From NCBI GenBank assembly GCA_005885405.1, contig VAYN01000009.1, positions 33,179 through 96,457 on the forward strand: a stretch of 63,279 nt of DNA, given 5' to 3'. This DNA is from Actinomycetota bacterium (GTDB taxonomy: Bacteria; Actinomycetota; Thermoleophilia; Solirubrobacterales; 70-9). A model generated the notes under the pieces. It searched no databases. It was not told where the DNA came from and saw only the letters and a program-made list of their open reading frames with translations. The translations under genes and the position numbers were made by a program. Of this stretch, positions 8,885 to 16,696 are shown piece by piece (positions within the stretch are counted from its first letter, which is position 1; every line of letters starts with the position of its first letter).

Positions 8885-9223
8885 TTAGGAAACGTCGTCG
8901 AGCTGCTTTGTCGCCTTCAGCAGCGAGGCGACGGCGGCGTCGCTGGCGACGTCGGCGACGTAGGAGCGGGTGGGCGCGTCGACGTTGTTCCAGAGGTCGC
9001 TGCCCTCGATCACCCCGGCCTGCTCGAGGACGAGCACGTGATAGTGGAGGGCGCCGAGGCTTTCGACCGGCACCAGCTCGCGCAGCTCACCCGTCGTCTG
9101 GGCGGAACTGCCGTGCAGGGCGCGAAGGATCTGGCGACGGAGGGGATGGCTGAGCGCCTGGCGCACCTCCGGCTCCAGCATGTCGGCCGGTGTCGGTTCT
9201 TCTCTTGACGGACGCTCTGACAA
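8885..9223 (-). CDS. ArsR-like winged helix-turn-helix protein
   Basis: Small DNA-binding protein (112 aa). The region around residues 20-85 has the ArsR fold: ALSHPLRRQILRAL, then a recognition region GALHYHVLVLEQAGVIE. No metal-binding cysteines are visible. The start is uncertain: the TTG at 9223 has no good ribosome binding site, and ATG at codon 15 would still keep the whole winged helix. It lies downstream of the 19-residue ORF on the same strand and back to back with a second ArsR-like gene, suggesting one regulatory module. Its effector is unknown. Confidence 0.75.
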   Translation of the reverse strand: MSERPSREEPTPADMLEPEVRQALSHPLRRQILRALHGSSAQTTGELRELVPVESLGALHYHVLVLEQAGVIEGSDLWNNVDAPTRSYVADVASDAAVASLLKATKQLDDVS

Positions 9224-9337
9224 GTTCGACCATCTTCATGTTCCTTGCTCCAAACTGCTAGACCAAAGTCGCTGAGTGGGAATTGGCGGCCGTCCCCATG
9301 ACTTGCTGGAGCCCGAGGACGACCGCCTGAGGGGAGA

Positions 9338-9397
9338 TCAGCCTCCCTTCTTGATGGTGTTAGCCGGATACGGCTGCTCGACACCCGCGATCTTCAT
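9338..9397 (-). CDS. Short ORF for a 19-residue peptide with strong ribosome binding site
   Basis: ATG to TGA encodes MKIAGVEQPYPANTIKKGG. The site GGGGGTGA ends 4 nt before the ATG and matches GGAGGTGA at all but one position, better than most genes here. The peptide is too short and too hydrophilic for a membrane segment. It precedes the ArsR-like gene at 8885-9223 by about 110 nt on the same strand and diverges from a second ArsR-like gene. It may be a leader peptide, a secreted signal or a small regulatory protein. I recognise no family. Confidence 0.5.
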   Translation of the reverse strand: MKIAGVEQPYPANTIKKGG

Positions 9398-9686
9398 TGC
9401 GTCACCCCCTTCGGCCGGTTGCTAATTCGGCTCAGGAGTGGCTCGCGAGCAAACAGATGCGCTCGTCCTCGACTGGAATTGGCAAGTCACTCGCCGACGC
9501 GAGCGGTTCCTGAGCCCTCGCCGCTACCGTTTACTGGAGATTTCTCCAGCATTCAACGAAAACAGGTTGCAAAAAACGCAAAATGCAGCAATTCTTCATG
9601 TGGTTTCGTTTGCGGGATAACTCAAGCCTCAAAAACTTTGGAATATTCCTTGTACACAAACCGTTAAGTACTTCCAGGGAGGGAAC
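9398..9686. promoter_or_regulatory. AT-rich divergent promoter region with palindromes
   Basis: A 289-bp spacer clearly richer in A+T than its surroundings separates the leftward peptide/ArsR pair from the rightward ArsR-like gene. It holds the inverted repeat CTGGAGA-TT-TCTCCAG at 9534-9549, an A-rich stretch with repeated GCAAAA near 9568-9587, and the palindrome GGAATATTCC at 9640-9649. The latter lies close to the expected promoter of the gene at 9687. These are plausible operators for the flanking regulators; no binding is proven. Confidence 0.5.
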
Positions 9687-10280
9687 GTGGCAACGCAGGC
9701 TCGTCCGCACCTGATTGATGAACGAGTTCTGAAGGCGCAGTCGCACCCGATCCGGGCGCACATCCTCAACATCCTCAGCGAGGGCCCCAGCAGCCCGGCG
9801 CGGATGCAGCGGCGGATGGAGAACGTGAGCCTCAACCTCGTCTGCCACCACATCAAGGTGCTGCGGGACGTGGGCCTGATCGAGCTCGTGGACGTCCGCC
9901 AGCACGGGGGTCGCCGCGAACACATCTACCGGGCGACTCAGCGCCAGTACTTCACGTTGGATGAATGGCTGGCGATCGATTCGAAGCTGCGCAACCCGAT
10001 CATCACCACGATTCTCGGCCAGATCTCTGAGGACACGGCGCGGGCGATCCTCGAAGGCCGGTTCGCCGAGCTCCCCGACAGCCACCTCAGCCGATCGCCT
10101 ATAGAACTTGATCGTAAGGGCTGGGAGGAAGTCGTCGCCGTCCTCGAGACCGCCCTGGAAGGAGTTCTTGAGGCGCACGCCCGCAGCGTCGAACGCTCCG
10201 CCGAGAGCGGCGAGGAGCTGATGCCAGCTCGCGTGATGATCATGCAGTTCCCGATCGGCCGGGAGGGCGCTGGCGACTAG
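9687..10280 (+). CDS. ArsR-like winged helix transcriptional regulator with C-terminal extension
   Basis: A 197-aa protein. Residues about 10-95 form an ArsR-type winged helix: AQSHPIRAHILNILSEG, recognition region SLNLVCHHIKVLRDVGLI, wing GGRREHIYRA. A C-terminal half of about 100 residues, mostly helical, ends in ARVMIMQFPIGR; it may be a ligand or dimerisation domain of a lineage-specific family. The GTG start has GGGAGGGAA just upstream. It is divergent from the peptide/ArsR pair, so autoregulation through the shared spacer is likely. Confidence 0.82.
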   Translation: MATQARPHLIDERVLKAQSHPIRAHILNILSEGPSSPARMQRRMENVSLNLVCHHIKVLRDVGLIELVDVRQHGGRREHIYRATQRQYFTLDEWLAIDSKLRNPIITTILGQISEDTARAILEGRFAELPDSHLSRSPIELDRKGWEEVVAVLETALEGVLEAHARSVERSAESGEELMPARVMIMQFPIGREGAGD

Positions 10281-10289
10281 GCTGCGCCG

Positions 10290-10829
10290 ATGCAGCGCTA
10301 CGTCGCCTTCCTGCGCGGGATGAACCTGGGCGGGCGGCGGATCAAGAACGAGGACCTGCGGCGCCACTTCGAGGAGATGGGGCTGGAGGAGGTCGCGACC
10401 TTCCGGGCCAGCGGCAACGTGATCTTCTCGACCACGAAGCGCGAAGAGGAGGGAATGCTTGCTGGCCGGGTGGAAGCCGAGTTGGACGAGCGTCTCGGGT
10501 ACGACGTCCCTGTCTTCCTGCGCAGCGCAAAGGAGATCAAGGCGATCGCGGCGCAGGAACCGTTCGCCGCGGAGGCGGTCGCCAGATCGAAGGGCAAACT
10601 GCAGGTCTCGCTGCTGAAGAAGAAGCCGAGCGCCGCGGTGAAGAAGAAGGTGCTGGCGCTCGCGGCCGACGAGGACCTGCTGGCGGTCGAGGGCCGGGAG
10701 CTCTACTGGCTGCCCAGCGGCGGCCTGCTCGAGTCCGGCCTCGACCTGAAGGCGATCGAGAAGCTGCTCGGCACCGATACCCGGCGGACGATGGGCACGA
10801 TCGAGCAGATTGCGCTGAAGCTCTCCTAG
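10290..10829 (+). CDS. DUF1697 family protein
   Basis: A 179-aa protein with the DUF1697 opening YVAFLRGMNLGGRRIKNEDL and the segment VATFRASGNVIFST. The function of the family is not established. It starts 9 nt after the ArsR-like regulator and may share its transcript; the ABC-F gene follows after 26 nt. Confidence 0.85.
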   Translation: MQRYVAFLRGMNLGGRRIKNEDLRRHFEEMGLEEVATFRASGNVIFSTTKREEEGMLAGRVEAELDERLGYDVPVFLRSAKEIKAIAAQEPFAAEAVARSKGKLQVSLLKKKPSAAVKKKVLALAADEDLLAVEGRELYWLPSGGLLESGLDLKAIEKLLGTDTRRTMGTIEQIALKLS

Positions 10830-10855
10830 TCGGCCGCCCATTACCTTGGTCAGTC

Positions 10856-12742
10856 ATGGCCATCGCGACCGCAACCTCGCTCGACGTCTACGTCGGCGGC
10901 AAGCTCCTCTTCGAGGAGGTCGGCTTCAAGCTCGAGCCGCGCGAACGGATGACGCTCTCCGGCCGCAACGGCGCCGGCAAGTCGACGCTGCTGCGGGTCC
11001 TGGCGGGCGAGCTAGCGCCGGACTCTGGCTCGCTGACGGTGCAGCGGGGGGCGCGGGTCGCCCTCCACGACCAGCGGCCGCCGCGCGAATCGGAGGCGAC
11101 GCTGGGCGAATACGTCTTCTCGGGTCGCAGCGACATGCTGGAGACCGAGGCAGAGCTGGAGCGGCTCGAGGGGCAGATGGGCGGCGAGGTGGCGGAGGAG
11201 ACGATGCGCGCCTACTCGGCGGCCCAGCAGCGGCTCGAAGCCGGCGGCGGCTACCGCTGGCGCGACGACGTCCTCGCCGTTCTCCGCGGCCTCGGCTTCG
11301 ACTCCGAGCAGGCCGATCGCAGCCTCTCGACCTTCTCCGGCGGCGAGCTGACCCGCGCCTCGCTGGCCCGCTCCCTCGCCGCCCGCCCCGACCTGCTGCT
11401 CCTCGACGAGCCGACGAACCATCTCGACATCCCCTCACTCGAGTGGCTCGAGCGCTACCTGGTCGACCTTGACGCCGCCGTCGTCCTCGTAGCCCACGAC
11501 CGCTGGTTCTTGGAGGCGGTCGGGACCTCAGTCCTGGAGCTGGAGGCCGGCCGCGCCCGCTTCTTCGCTGGCCCCTGGCACGCCTGGCGCGAAGAGCAGG
11601 CGAAACGGGCGATGGCGCTGGGCAAAGCGGTCGAGCGCCAGCAGGCGGAGATCGCGCGGATGGAGCGCTTCGTCGAGCGCTTCCGCTACAAGGCGACGAA
11701 GGCTCGTCAGGCGCAGTCGCGGGTGAAAATGATCGATAAAGCCAAGCGCGAAGGGCCGATGGCGGAAAAGCGTGACAACCGCAGCCTGCGCTTTCACTTC
11801 AAGCCGCCGGACCGGCCGGGGCGGGTCGTCTTGAAACTGGTCAACGGGCGCCTCGAGGTGCCGGGCCGGGTCCTCCTCGACAAGGCGAACCTGGAAATCG
11901 AACGGGGCGAACACGTCGTCCTCGTCGGCCCCAACGGCGCTGGCAAGACGACCCTGATCGAGACCCTGGCGGGGCAGCGCGAACCAGCCGCCGGCAGCGT
12001 CCGCAACGGCCACAACGTCAAGCTTGGCTACCTCTCCCAGCACGCCGAGACCGCAGCCGGCAGCGGCTCCGTCCTCGACGCCGCGAAGCGGGAGACGGGG
12101 CTGACCGAGAACAAGGCCCGCGCCCTGCTTGGCGGCTTCCTCTTCTCCGGTACCGACGTCGAAAAGCAGCTCTCCGACATCTCCGGCGGCGAGCAGCGCC
12201 GGCTCTCGCTAGCGATCCTCGTCGCCTCCGGCGCCAACGTCCTCGTCCTCGACGAGCCGACCAACCACCTCGACATCGAGAGCCGCGAGGCGCTCGAGGA
12301 CGCGCTGACCGAGTTCGAAGGGACCGTCCTGCTCGTCTCCCATGACCGGGCGCTGCTGGAGGCCGTCGGCAGCCGCACCCTGGTCTGCGAGGACGGCCGG
12401 CTGGAGAGCCACCAGAGCGGCTGGGCCGAGTACCAGCTGCGGCGGGACGAGGAGGCGACGGAGGAACTGGCGGCGAAGCCGCGCGCTGGTGGCGGCAAGA
12501 AGTACAGCGCGACCAAGCCGGCGCAGAAAGCGGCGCGCAAAGCGGCGAAGCTGGAGGGGCGGATCGAGCGGGCGGAGGCGAAGCTGCGCGAGCTCGAGGA
12601 CGAGCTCGCCGACCCCGCGGCCTGGTCGAGCCCTGGCCGAATCGAGCGCGCGACCAAGCGCCACGAAGAGGCCAAAGCCGAGGTTGAGGGGCTCTACGCG
12701 GAGTGGGAGGAGGCCCAGGCCGCGGCGGAGGGCGTCGCGTAG
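10856..12742 (+). CDS. ABC-F family ATPase
   Basis: Soluble protein of 628 aa with two ATP-binding cassettes and no membrane segments, typical of ABC-F ribosome-associated factors. First cassette: Walker A GRNGAGKST, signature FSGGELTRA, Walker B LLLLDEPTNHLD. Second: GPNGAGKTT, ISGGEQRRL, VLVLDEPTNHLD. The linker between them (about 235-300) is basic and helical (ERFVERFRYKATKARQAQ), as in the P-site tRNA interaction motif. The C-terminus is a coiled coil. It could be an Uup/Ettan-type translation factor or a resistance factor; sequence alone does not separate these. Its last 49 bp overlap the convergent P450 gene. Confidence 0.93.
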   Translation: MAIATATSLDVYVGGKLLFEEVGFKLEPRERMTLSGRNGAGKSTLLRVLAGELAPDSGSLTVQRGARVALHDQRPPRESEATLGEYVFSGRSDMLETEAELERLEGQMGGEVAEETMRAYSAAQQRLEAGGGYRWRDDVLAVLRGLGFDSEQADRSLSTFSGGELTRASLARSLAARPDLLLLDEPTNHLDIPSLEWLERYLVDLDAAVVLVAHDRWFLEAVGTSVLELEAGRARFFAGPWHAWREEQAKRAMALGKAVERQQAEIARMERFVERFRYKATKARQAQSRVKMIDKAKREGPMAEKRDNRSLRFHFKPPDRPGRVVLKLVNGRLEVPGRVLLDKANLEIERGEHVVLVGPNGAGKTTLIETLAGQREPAAGSVRNGHNVKLGYLSQHAETAAGSGSVLDAAKRETGLTENKARALLGGFLFSGTDVEKQLSDISGGEQRRLSLAILVASGANVLVLDEPTNHLDIESREALEDALTEFEGTVLLVSHDRALLEAVGSRTLVCEDGRLESHQSGWAEYQLRRDEEATEELAAKPRAGGGKKYSATKPAQKAARKAAKLEGRIERAEAKLRELEDELADPAAWSSPGRIERATKRHEEAKAEVEGLYAEWEEAQAAAEGVA

Positions 12743-14052
12743 TCGCTGTCCGGCCGCGTCAGCGGGCGCTCGAGTACGACGCGAGTCCCGTGCTCCGGCG
12801 CCAGGGTGATGTTGCGGACCTTGACCTTTTCCGGCGCCGGATCGGCCGCCCGCAGGGCCGCTCTGGTGACGAATTCGCGGAGGATGATCCGCATCTCGAA
12901 CTCGGCGAAGGCGGCGCCGACGCAACGCCTGATACCGCCGCCGAACGGGATCCAGGCGTAGGTGTCGGCTTTGCCCTCGAAAAAGCGCTCGGGCCGGAAC
13001 TGCTCCGGGTCGGGGTAGAGGTCATCGCGCAGGTGGACGGCGGCGATCGCCGGGACGACGAAGCTGCCGGCGGGCAGGCGGTGACCGCCGATCGTCGCTG
13101 GCGCCGTCAGCTTGCGGGCGACGTCGATGATCACCGGCCGCGCCCGCAGCGTCTCTTTCACCGTTGCCTCCAGGTAGTCGCCGTGGCCCCTGGCCAGGGA
13201 CTCCCGCAGCCGTCCCAGCGCCTGCGGGTTGCGCAGCAGGCGCTCCATCGCCCAGGCGAGGCCGGTAGCGGTGGTCTCGTGACCGGCGCCAACGACGGTG
13301 ACCAGCTCGTCGCGCAGTTCGGCGTCTGACATCGGCGAGCCGTCCTCGTGCCGGGCCCGCAGCAGCAGCGAGAGCACGTCCTCGCGTTTTTCGGACTCGG
13401 CCTCGGCCCGCCGCAACGCGACCTCCTCGTAAATGAAGGCGTCGAGCGCCTCGCGGGCGGCGACGAAGCGACGCCATGGGCTCCCCGGGCCGAGGTCACG
13501 GCGCAGGATCGGAAACCTGACGATCGTCGTCACCCGCTCGGAGAAGGCGTCGATCAGCTTCGCCGCCCGATCGATCCGGGCCTCGTCCCTGATCCCGAAG
13601 ACCGCCCGCAGGATCACCGCCAGGGTGATCCGCTGGGTGTGGGCGCGCAGGGCGAAGGGCTCGTCGACGGGCCAGGTCTCCATGTCCTGCCGCGTCGCCG
13701 CTTCGATCAGCTCGCCATAGCGACGAACGCGCTCGCCGTGGAAGGGCGGCAGCAGCAGCTTGCGCTGGCGCAGGTGCGGCTCATCGTCGAGGGTGAGGAC
13801 GCTGTTGGGGCCGAGCGCCGGCTCGAGCATCGTCGCGTTTGCTTCGCCGGCGTGGAAGACGGCGGGAGAGCCGGTGAAGACGTCCTTGACGAGCTGCGGG
13901 TCGGCGACGTAGACGATGCGGCCGAAGAAGGGGAAGCGGACGCTGAAGACGTCGCCGTAGCGCTTGCGGTAGCGAACGAGGAAGCCGAGCGGATCGCGGA
14001 CGTAGCGGGCCGCTTGTACGAACGCCGGCGCTTTCGAGCCCGGCAGCGCCAT
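12694..14052 (-). CDS. Cytochrome P450
   Basis: Haem-thiolate monooxygenase of 452 aa. Seen: I-helix oxygen-binding AGHETT, K-helix ETLR (ExxR), and haem loop FGGGIRRCVG with the Cys ligand. There is no membrane anchor, so it is soluble. The substrate is unknown, and no ferredoxin or reductase gene is adjacent. Its ATG overlaps the purU stop (TGATG), so the two are co-translated. The C-terminus overlaps the convergent ABC-F gene; the last ~15 residues are low complexity and probably not conserved. Confidence 0.94.
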   Translation of the reverse strand: MALPGSKAPAFVQAARYVRDPLGFLVRYRKRYGDVFSVRFPFFGRIVYVADPQLVKDVFTGSPAVFHAGEANATMLEPALGPNSVLTLDDEPHLRQRKLLLPPFHGERVRRYGELIEAATRQDMETWPVDEPFALRAHTQRITLAVILRAVFGIRDEARIDRAAKLIDAFSERVTTIVRFPILRRDLGPGSPWRRFVAAREALDAFIYEEVALRRAEAESEKREDVLSLLLRARHEDGSPMSDAELRDELVTVVGAGHETTATGLAWAMERLLRNPQALGRLRESLARGHGDYLEATVKETLRARPVIIDVARKLTAPATIGGHRLPAGSFVVPAIAAVHLRDDLYPDPEQFRPERFFEGKADTYAWIPFGGGIRRCVGAAFAEFEMRIILREFVTRAALRAADPAPEKVKVRNITLAPEHGTRVVLERPLTRPDSDYATPSAAAWASSHSA

Positions 14053-14900
14053 CAGAAGACGATCGTGCGGTCGCCGTCGAGGAGGACACGGTCATCGAGG
14101 TGGGCCATCACCGCACGGGCGAGGACGAGGCGCTCAATGTCGCGACCGATCCGGATCATGTCGGTGACCTCGTCGCGGTGGTCGACCGGCTCGACGTCTT
14201 GGGCGATGATCGGGCCGGCGTCGAGCTCCGCGGTGACGTAGTGGGCGGTGGCGCCGATCAGCTTCACCCCGCGCTCGTAGGCGCGGTGGTAGGGATCGGC
14301 GCCGACGAAGGCGGGGAGGAAGCTGTGGTGAATGTTGATCGCCGGGGCGCTGAGCGCGTGCAGGAAGTCCTCGCTGAGGATCTGCATGTAGCGGGCGAGG
14401 ACGAGCAGGTCGACGTCGTCGACGAGGGAGAGGATCTGCTTCTCGGCTGCGTCCTTGTTCTCCGGGGTGACCGAGATGTGGTGAAAGGGAAGGCCAACGG
14501 CTTCGACTTGGCCGGCGTGGTCGGGGTGGTTGGAGATCACCGTGACCAGCTCGCCGCCGAGGTCGTCGTTGCGCCAGCGCCAGAGCAGGTCGGAGAGGCA
14601 GTGGTCCTCGCGCGAGACCATCGCCGCCACCCGCTTCACGCGGCTCGACTGGTGGAACGCGTAGTCCATCTCGAAGGGCTCGCCGATCTCCTTCGCGAAA
14701 CGCAGCTCCAGCGCGTCGCGCTCGGTCGCGGGGACCTGGTCGAAGACCATCCGCATGAAGAAGCGGCCCTCGGCGGTCGAGTGCTGGTCGACGTCGACGA
14801 TGTTGAGGCCGGACTCGGCGAGGAAGCCGCTGACACGGGCGATCAACCCCGGCTGGTCGGGGCAGGCGAGCAGCAGGCGCGTGGTCGGCGCGTCTCCCAT
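14052..14900 (-). CDS. purU: Formyltetrahydrofolate deformylase
   Basis: Hydrolyses 10-formyltetrahydrofolate to formate and tetrahydrofolate, balancing one-carbon pools. The 282-aa protein has an N-terminal ACT domain (about 5-80, LLLACPDQPGLIARVSGFL) and a C-terminal formyltransferase-like domain with the INIHHSFLPAF and GATAHYVTAELDAGPII blocks that hold the catalytic His and Asp. The length matches PurU. The stop overlaps the P450 start. The O-methyltransferase-like gene starts 30 nt away on the other strand. Confidence 0.94.
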   Translation of the reverse strand: MGDAPTTRLLLACPDQPGLIARVSGFLAESGLNIVDVDQHSTAEGRFFMRMVFDQVPATERDALELRFAKEIGEPFEMDYAFHQSSRVKRVAAMVSREDHCLSDLLWRWRNDDLGGELVTVISNHPDHAGQVEAVGLPFHHISVTPENKDAAEKQILSLVDDVDLLVLARYMQILSEDFLHALSAPAINIHHSFLPAFVGADPYHRAYERGVKLIGATAHYVTAELDAGPIIAQDVEPVDHRDEVTDMIRIGRDIERLVLARAVMAHLDDRVLLDGDRTIVF

Positions 14901-14930
14901 CCGTCGATGATGGCGGATAGGGTGCCGCCG

Positions 14931-15974
14931 ATGCGGCTAGGAGCGATCCCCGACGGGCTGGTGGAGCGGATCGGGCTGCTGCTGGGCAAAGTGCCGACGC
15001 CGATCGGCGAGGCGATGTACTCGATGCCGGTCGCGCGCTCGCTGCAAGTGGCGCAGCGGACGGGGATCCTCGGGGCGCTGGCCGAGGGGCCGCGCGACCC
15101 GGCTGAGCTGGCCGAGCACCTGGGCCTGCAGGCAAAGGGGACGGTCCGCGTCCTCGACGTGATCGCCACCCTCGGCCACGTCAAGCAAAACCCGGACGGC
15201 ACGTATGAGATGACGGCGAGCGGGCGGCGCTGGCTCGACCCGCGCTCGGACACCTACCTCGGTGACTTCCTCGCCGACACTTACGAGTACTGGGACTGGT
15301 ACGCCGGCCTCGAAGACCTGGTCCGCGACGGCAAGCACGTCGAGCTACACGAGAAAGCGGCCGATGACCCCTACTGGCAGTCCTATATCCGCGGCCAATA
15401 CCAGCTGGCGCGCCTCTCCAGCGCCGAAGTCGCGAAGGCGATCCCGCTGGCGAAGGGGGCGCACTCGGTCCTCGACGTAGCCGGCGCCCACGGCGAGTTC
15501 TCGATGGCGCTCTGCCGGCAGCACGAGGGGATGCGGGCGACGATCGTCGACTTGCCGGGCAGCGCCCGCGTCGGCGAAGAGATCGTCGCCGAGGCGGGGA
15601 TGGCCGAGCGCGTGCGTCACCTCGTCGGCGACATGTTCCAGGTCGACTACGACGGGCATTACGACGCCGCCCTCTGCTTCAACATCATCCACCACCTTTC
15701 ACCGGAGCAGATCCGGGCCCTGTTCCAGCGGATCCGGGCGGTGCTGCGGCCGGGGGCACCGCTCTGCGTCCTCGACCTCTACGACCGCGAAGGCGGCCAG
15801 CGCGCGAACCTCGCCTCGATCCTCGGCCTCTTCTTCCACCTCACCTCGGGCGCGGACACCTACACGACCGATGAGGTCTCACGCTGGATGGGGGAGAGCG
15901 GCTACGGCAGCGTCGAGATCAAGTCCCTCCGGACGCTGCCGGACCTGCGGCTGCTGGTCGCAAAAGCCGTCTAG
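14931..15974 (+). CDS. Class I SAM-dependent methyltransferase with winged-helix dimerisation domain (O-methyltransferase type)
   Basis: A 347-aa protein with the two-domain plan of small-molecule O-methyltransferases: an N-terminal winged helix (about 25-100, VARSLQVAQRTGILGALAEG) and a Rossmann domain with SAM motif I VLDVAGAHGEFSMAL, acidic VDLPG and motif NIIHHLSPEQI. The start at ATG 14931 is chosen for AGGG about 9 nt upstream; in-frame ATGs at 14907 and 14910 lack this. It is divergent from purU. The acceptor cannot be named, though a P450 and a methyltransferase side by side suggest secondary metabolism. Confidence 0.88.
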   Translation: MRLGAIPDGLVERIGLLLGKVPTPIGEAMYSMPVARSLQVAQRTGILGALAEGPRDPAELAEHLGLQAKGTVRVLDVIATLGHVKQNPDGTYEMTASGRRWLDPRSDTYLGDFLADTYEYWDWYAGLEDLVRDGKHVELHEKAADDPYWQSYIRGQYQLARLSSAEVAKAIPLAKGAHSVLDVAGAHGEFSMALCRQHEGMRATIVDLPGSARVGEEIVAEAGMAERVRHLVGDMFQVDYDGHYDAALCFNIIHHLSPEQIRALFQRIRAVLRPGAPLCVLDLYDREGGQRANLASILGLFFHLTSGADTYTTDEVSRWMGESGYGSVEIKSLRTLPDLRLLVAKAV

Positions 15975-16104
15975 CCGCGCAATCTTGCTCCCATTGTCAC
16001 TCCGGCCCGCGGTCGGTTCGTGCCTGGGCTCGTGACGAATGAGGCAAGGAGAACGGCTTCTGTGACGGCGCCCACACACGAAAGCGCCGCGAACCCTCAC
16101 GGTT

Positions 16105-16596
16105 TTGCGCTTGCTCACAAAACGCAAACACTTCACCCCAATCTTGCTCATCCTCCTCGTCTTCCCTGCCGCGGCGCTCGCGGCAGGGGGAGAGGAGACG
16201 ACCTCCGGTGGCCCCGCGATCGGACAAGCGGAAATCGCTCCGCTGCAGCGACCGGTCGAACGCTTCCACCACACCGTCAAAGCCTTCGCCTCCGAAATCC
16301 GAGCCGAAGAAGAGGCCGCCGCTCGCCACAAGGAGCGCGAAAGCGAGGAACGCTTCGCCGAGCTCGGCGTCTCGATGGCGACCCTGGAATCGATCGCGGC
16401 CTGCGAGTCCGGCGGCGACCCGACGGCGGTCTCCTCCGACGGCAGCTACCGCGGCAAATACCAGTTCGACTACGGCACCTGGGAATCGATGGGCGGCAGC
16501 GGCGACCCCGCCGCGGCTCCCGAGGCCGAGCAGGACTACCGCGCCGCGATGCTCTACGCCGCCTCCGGCTCCAGCCCCTGGCCCATCTGCGGCTGA
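16105..16596 (+). CDS. Secreted Rpf-like transglycosylase-domain protein
   Basis: A 163-aa exported protein with a signal peptide (about 1-27, cleavage near AALAAG), a helical Glu/Arg-rich spacer, and a C-terminal resuscitation-promoting-factor/transglycosylase-like domain (about 90-163). The domain contains IAACESGGDP with the presumed catalytic Glu, GKYQFDYGTW, and the closing PWPICG. It would cut peptidoglycan during growth or exit from dormancy. The TTG start at 16105 is tentative, since no ATG or GTG fits. The 130-bp leader has no riboswitch I can recognise. Confidence 0.83.
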   Translation: MRLLTKRKHFTPILLILLVFPAAALAAGGEETTSGGPAIGQAEIAPLQRPVERFHHTVKAFASEIRAEEEAAARHKERESEERFAELGVSMATLESIAACESGGDPTAVSSDGSYRGKYQFDYGTWESMGGSGDPAAAPEAEQDYRAAMLYAASGSSPWPICG

Positions 16597-16617
16597 CGCC
16601 CCCGCACCGCTGGAAAA

Positions 16618-16673
16618 TTCAGCGAGCGCTGAAAATCCAACCTGATGGCGGGGGAAATTCAGCGCGCGCTGAG
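16618..16673. promoter_or_regulatory. Twin palindromic operator-like sites
   Basis: Two copies of a palindrome, TTCAGCGAGCGCTGAA at 16618-16633 and TTCAGCGCGCGCTGAG at 16658-16673, start exactly 40 bp apart (about four helical turns), each flanked by A/T runs. They lie 24-79 bp before the GTG of the HD-domain gene, where a repressor or activator would act. The regulator is unknown. Confidence 0.6.
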
Positions 16674-16696
16674 TTTTCGACACATACGATGGCCGC

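Noticed and set aside
9010-9384. 124-codon leftward frame overlapping the peptide ORF and the ArsR-like gene
   Set aside because: It is frame-shifted relative to the winged-helix gene, Ser/Arg-rich and lacks a start signal.
14100-14930. Long rightward open frame leading into the methyltransferase
   Set aside because: It is antisense to purU, which has clear domains; the methyltransferase fold starts after 14931.
15975-16104. Possible c-di-AMP riboswitch before the Rpf-like gene
   Set aside because: Such riboswitches often precede wall-hydrolase genes, but the conserved GGGGA/CC core elements are not visible here.
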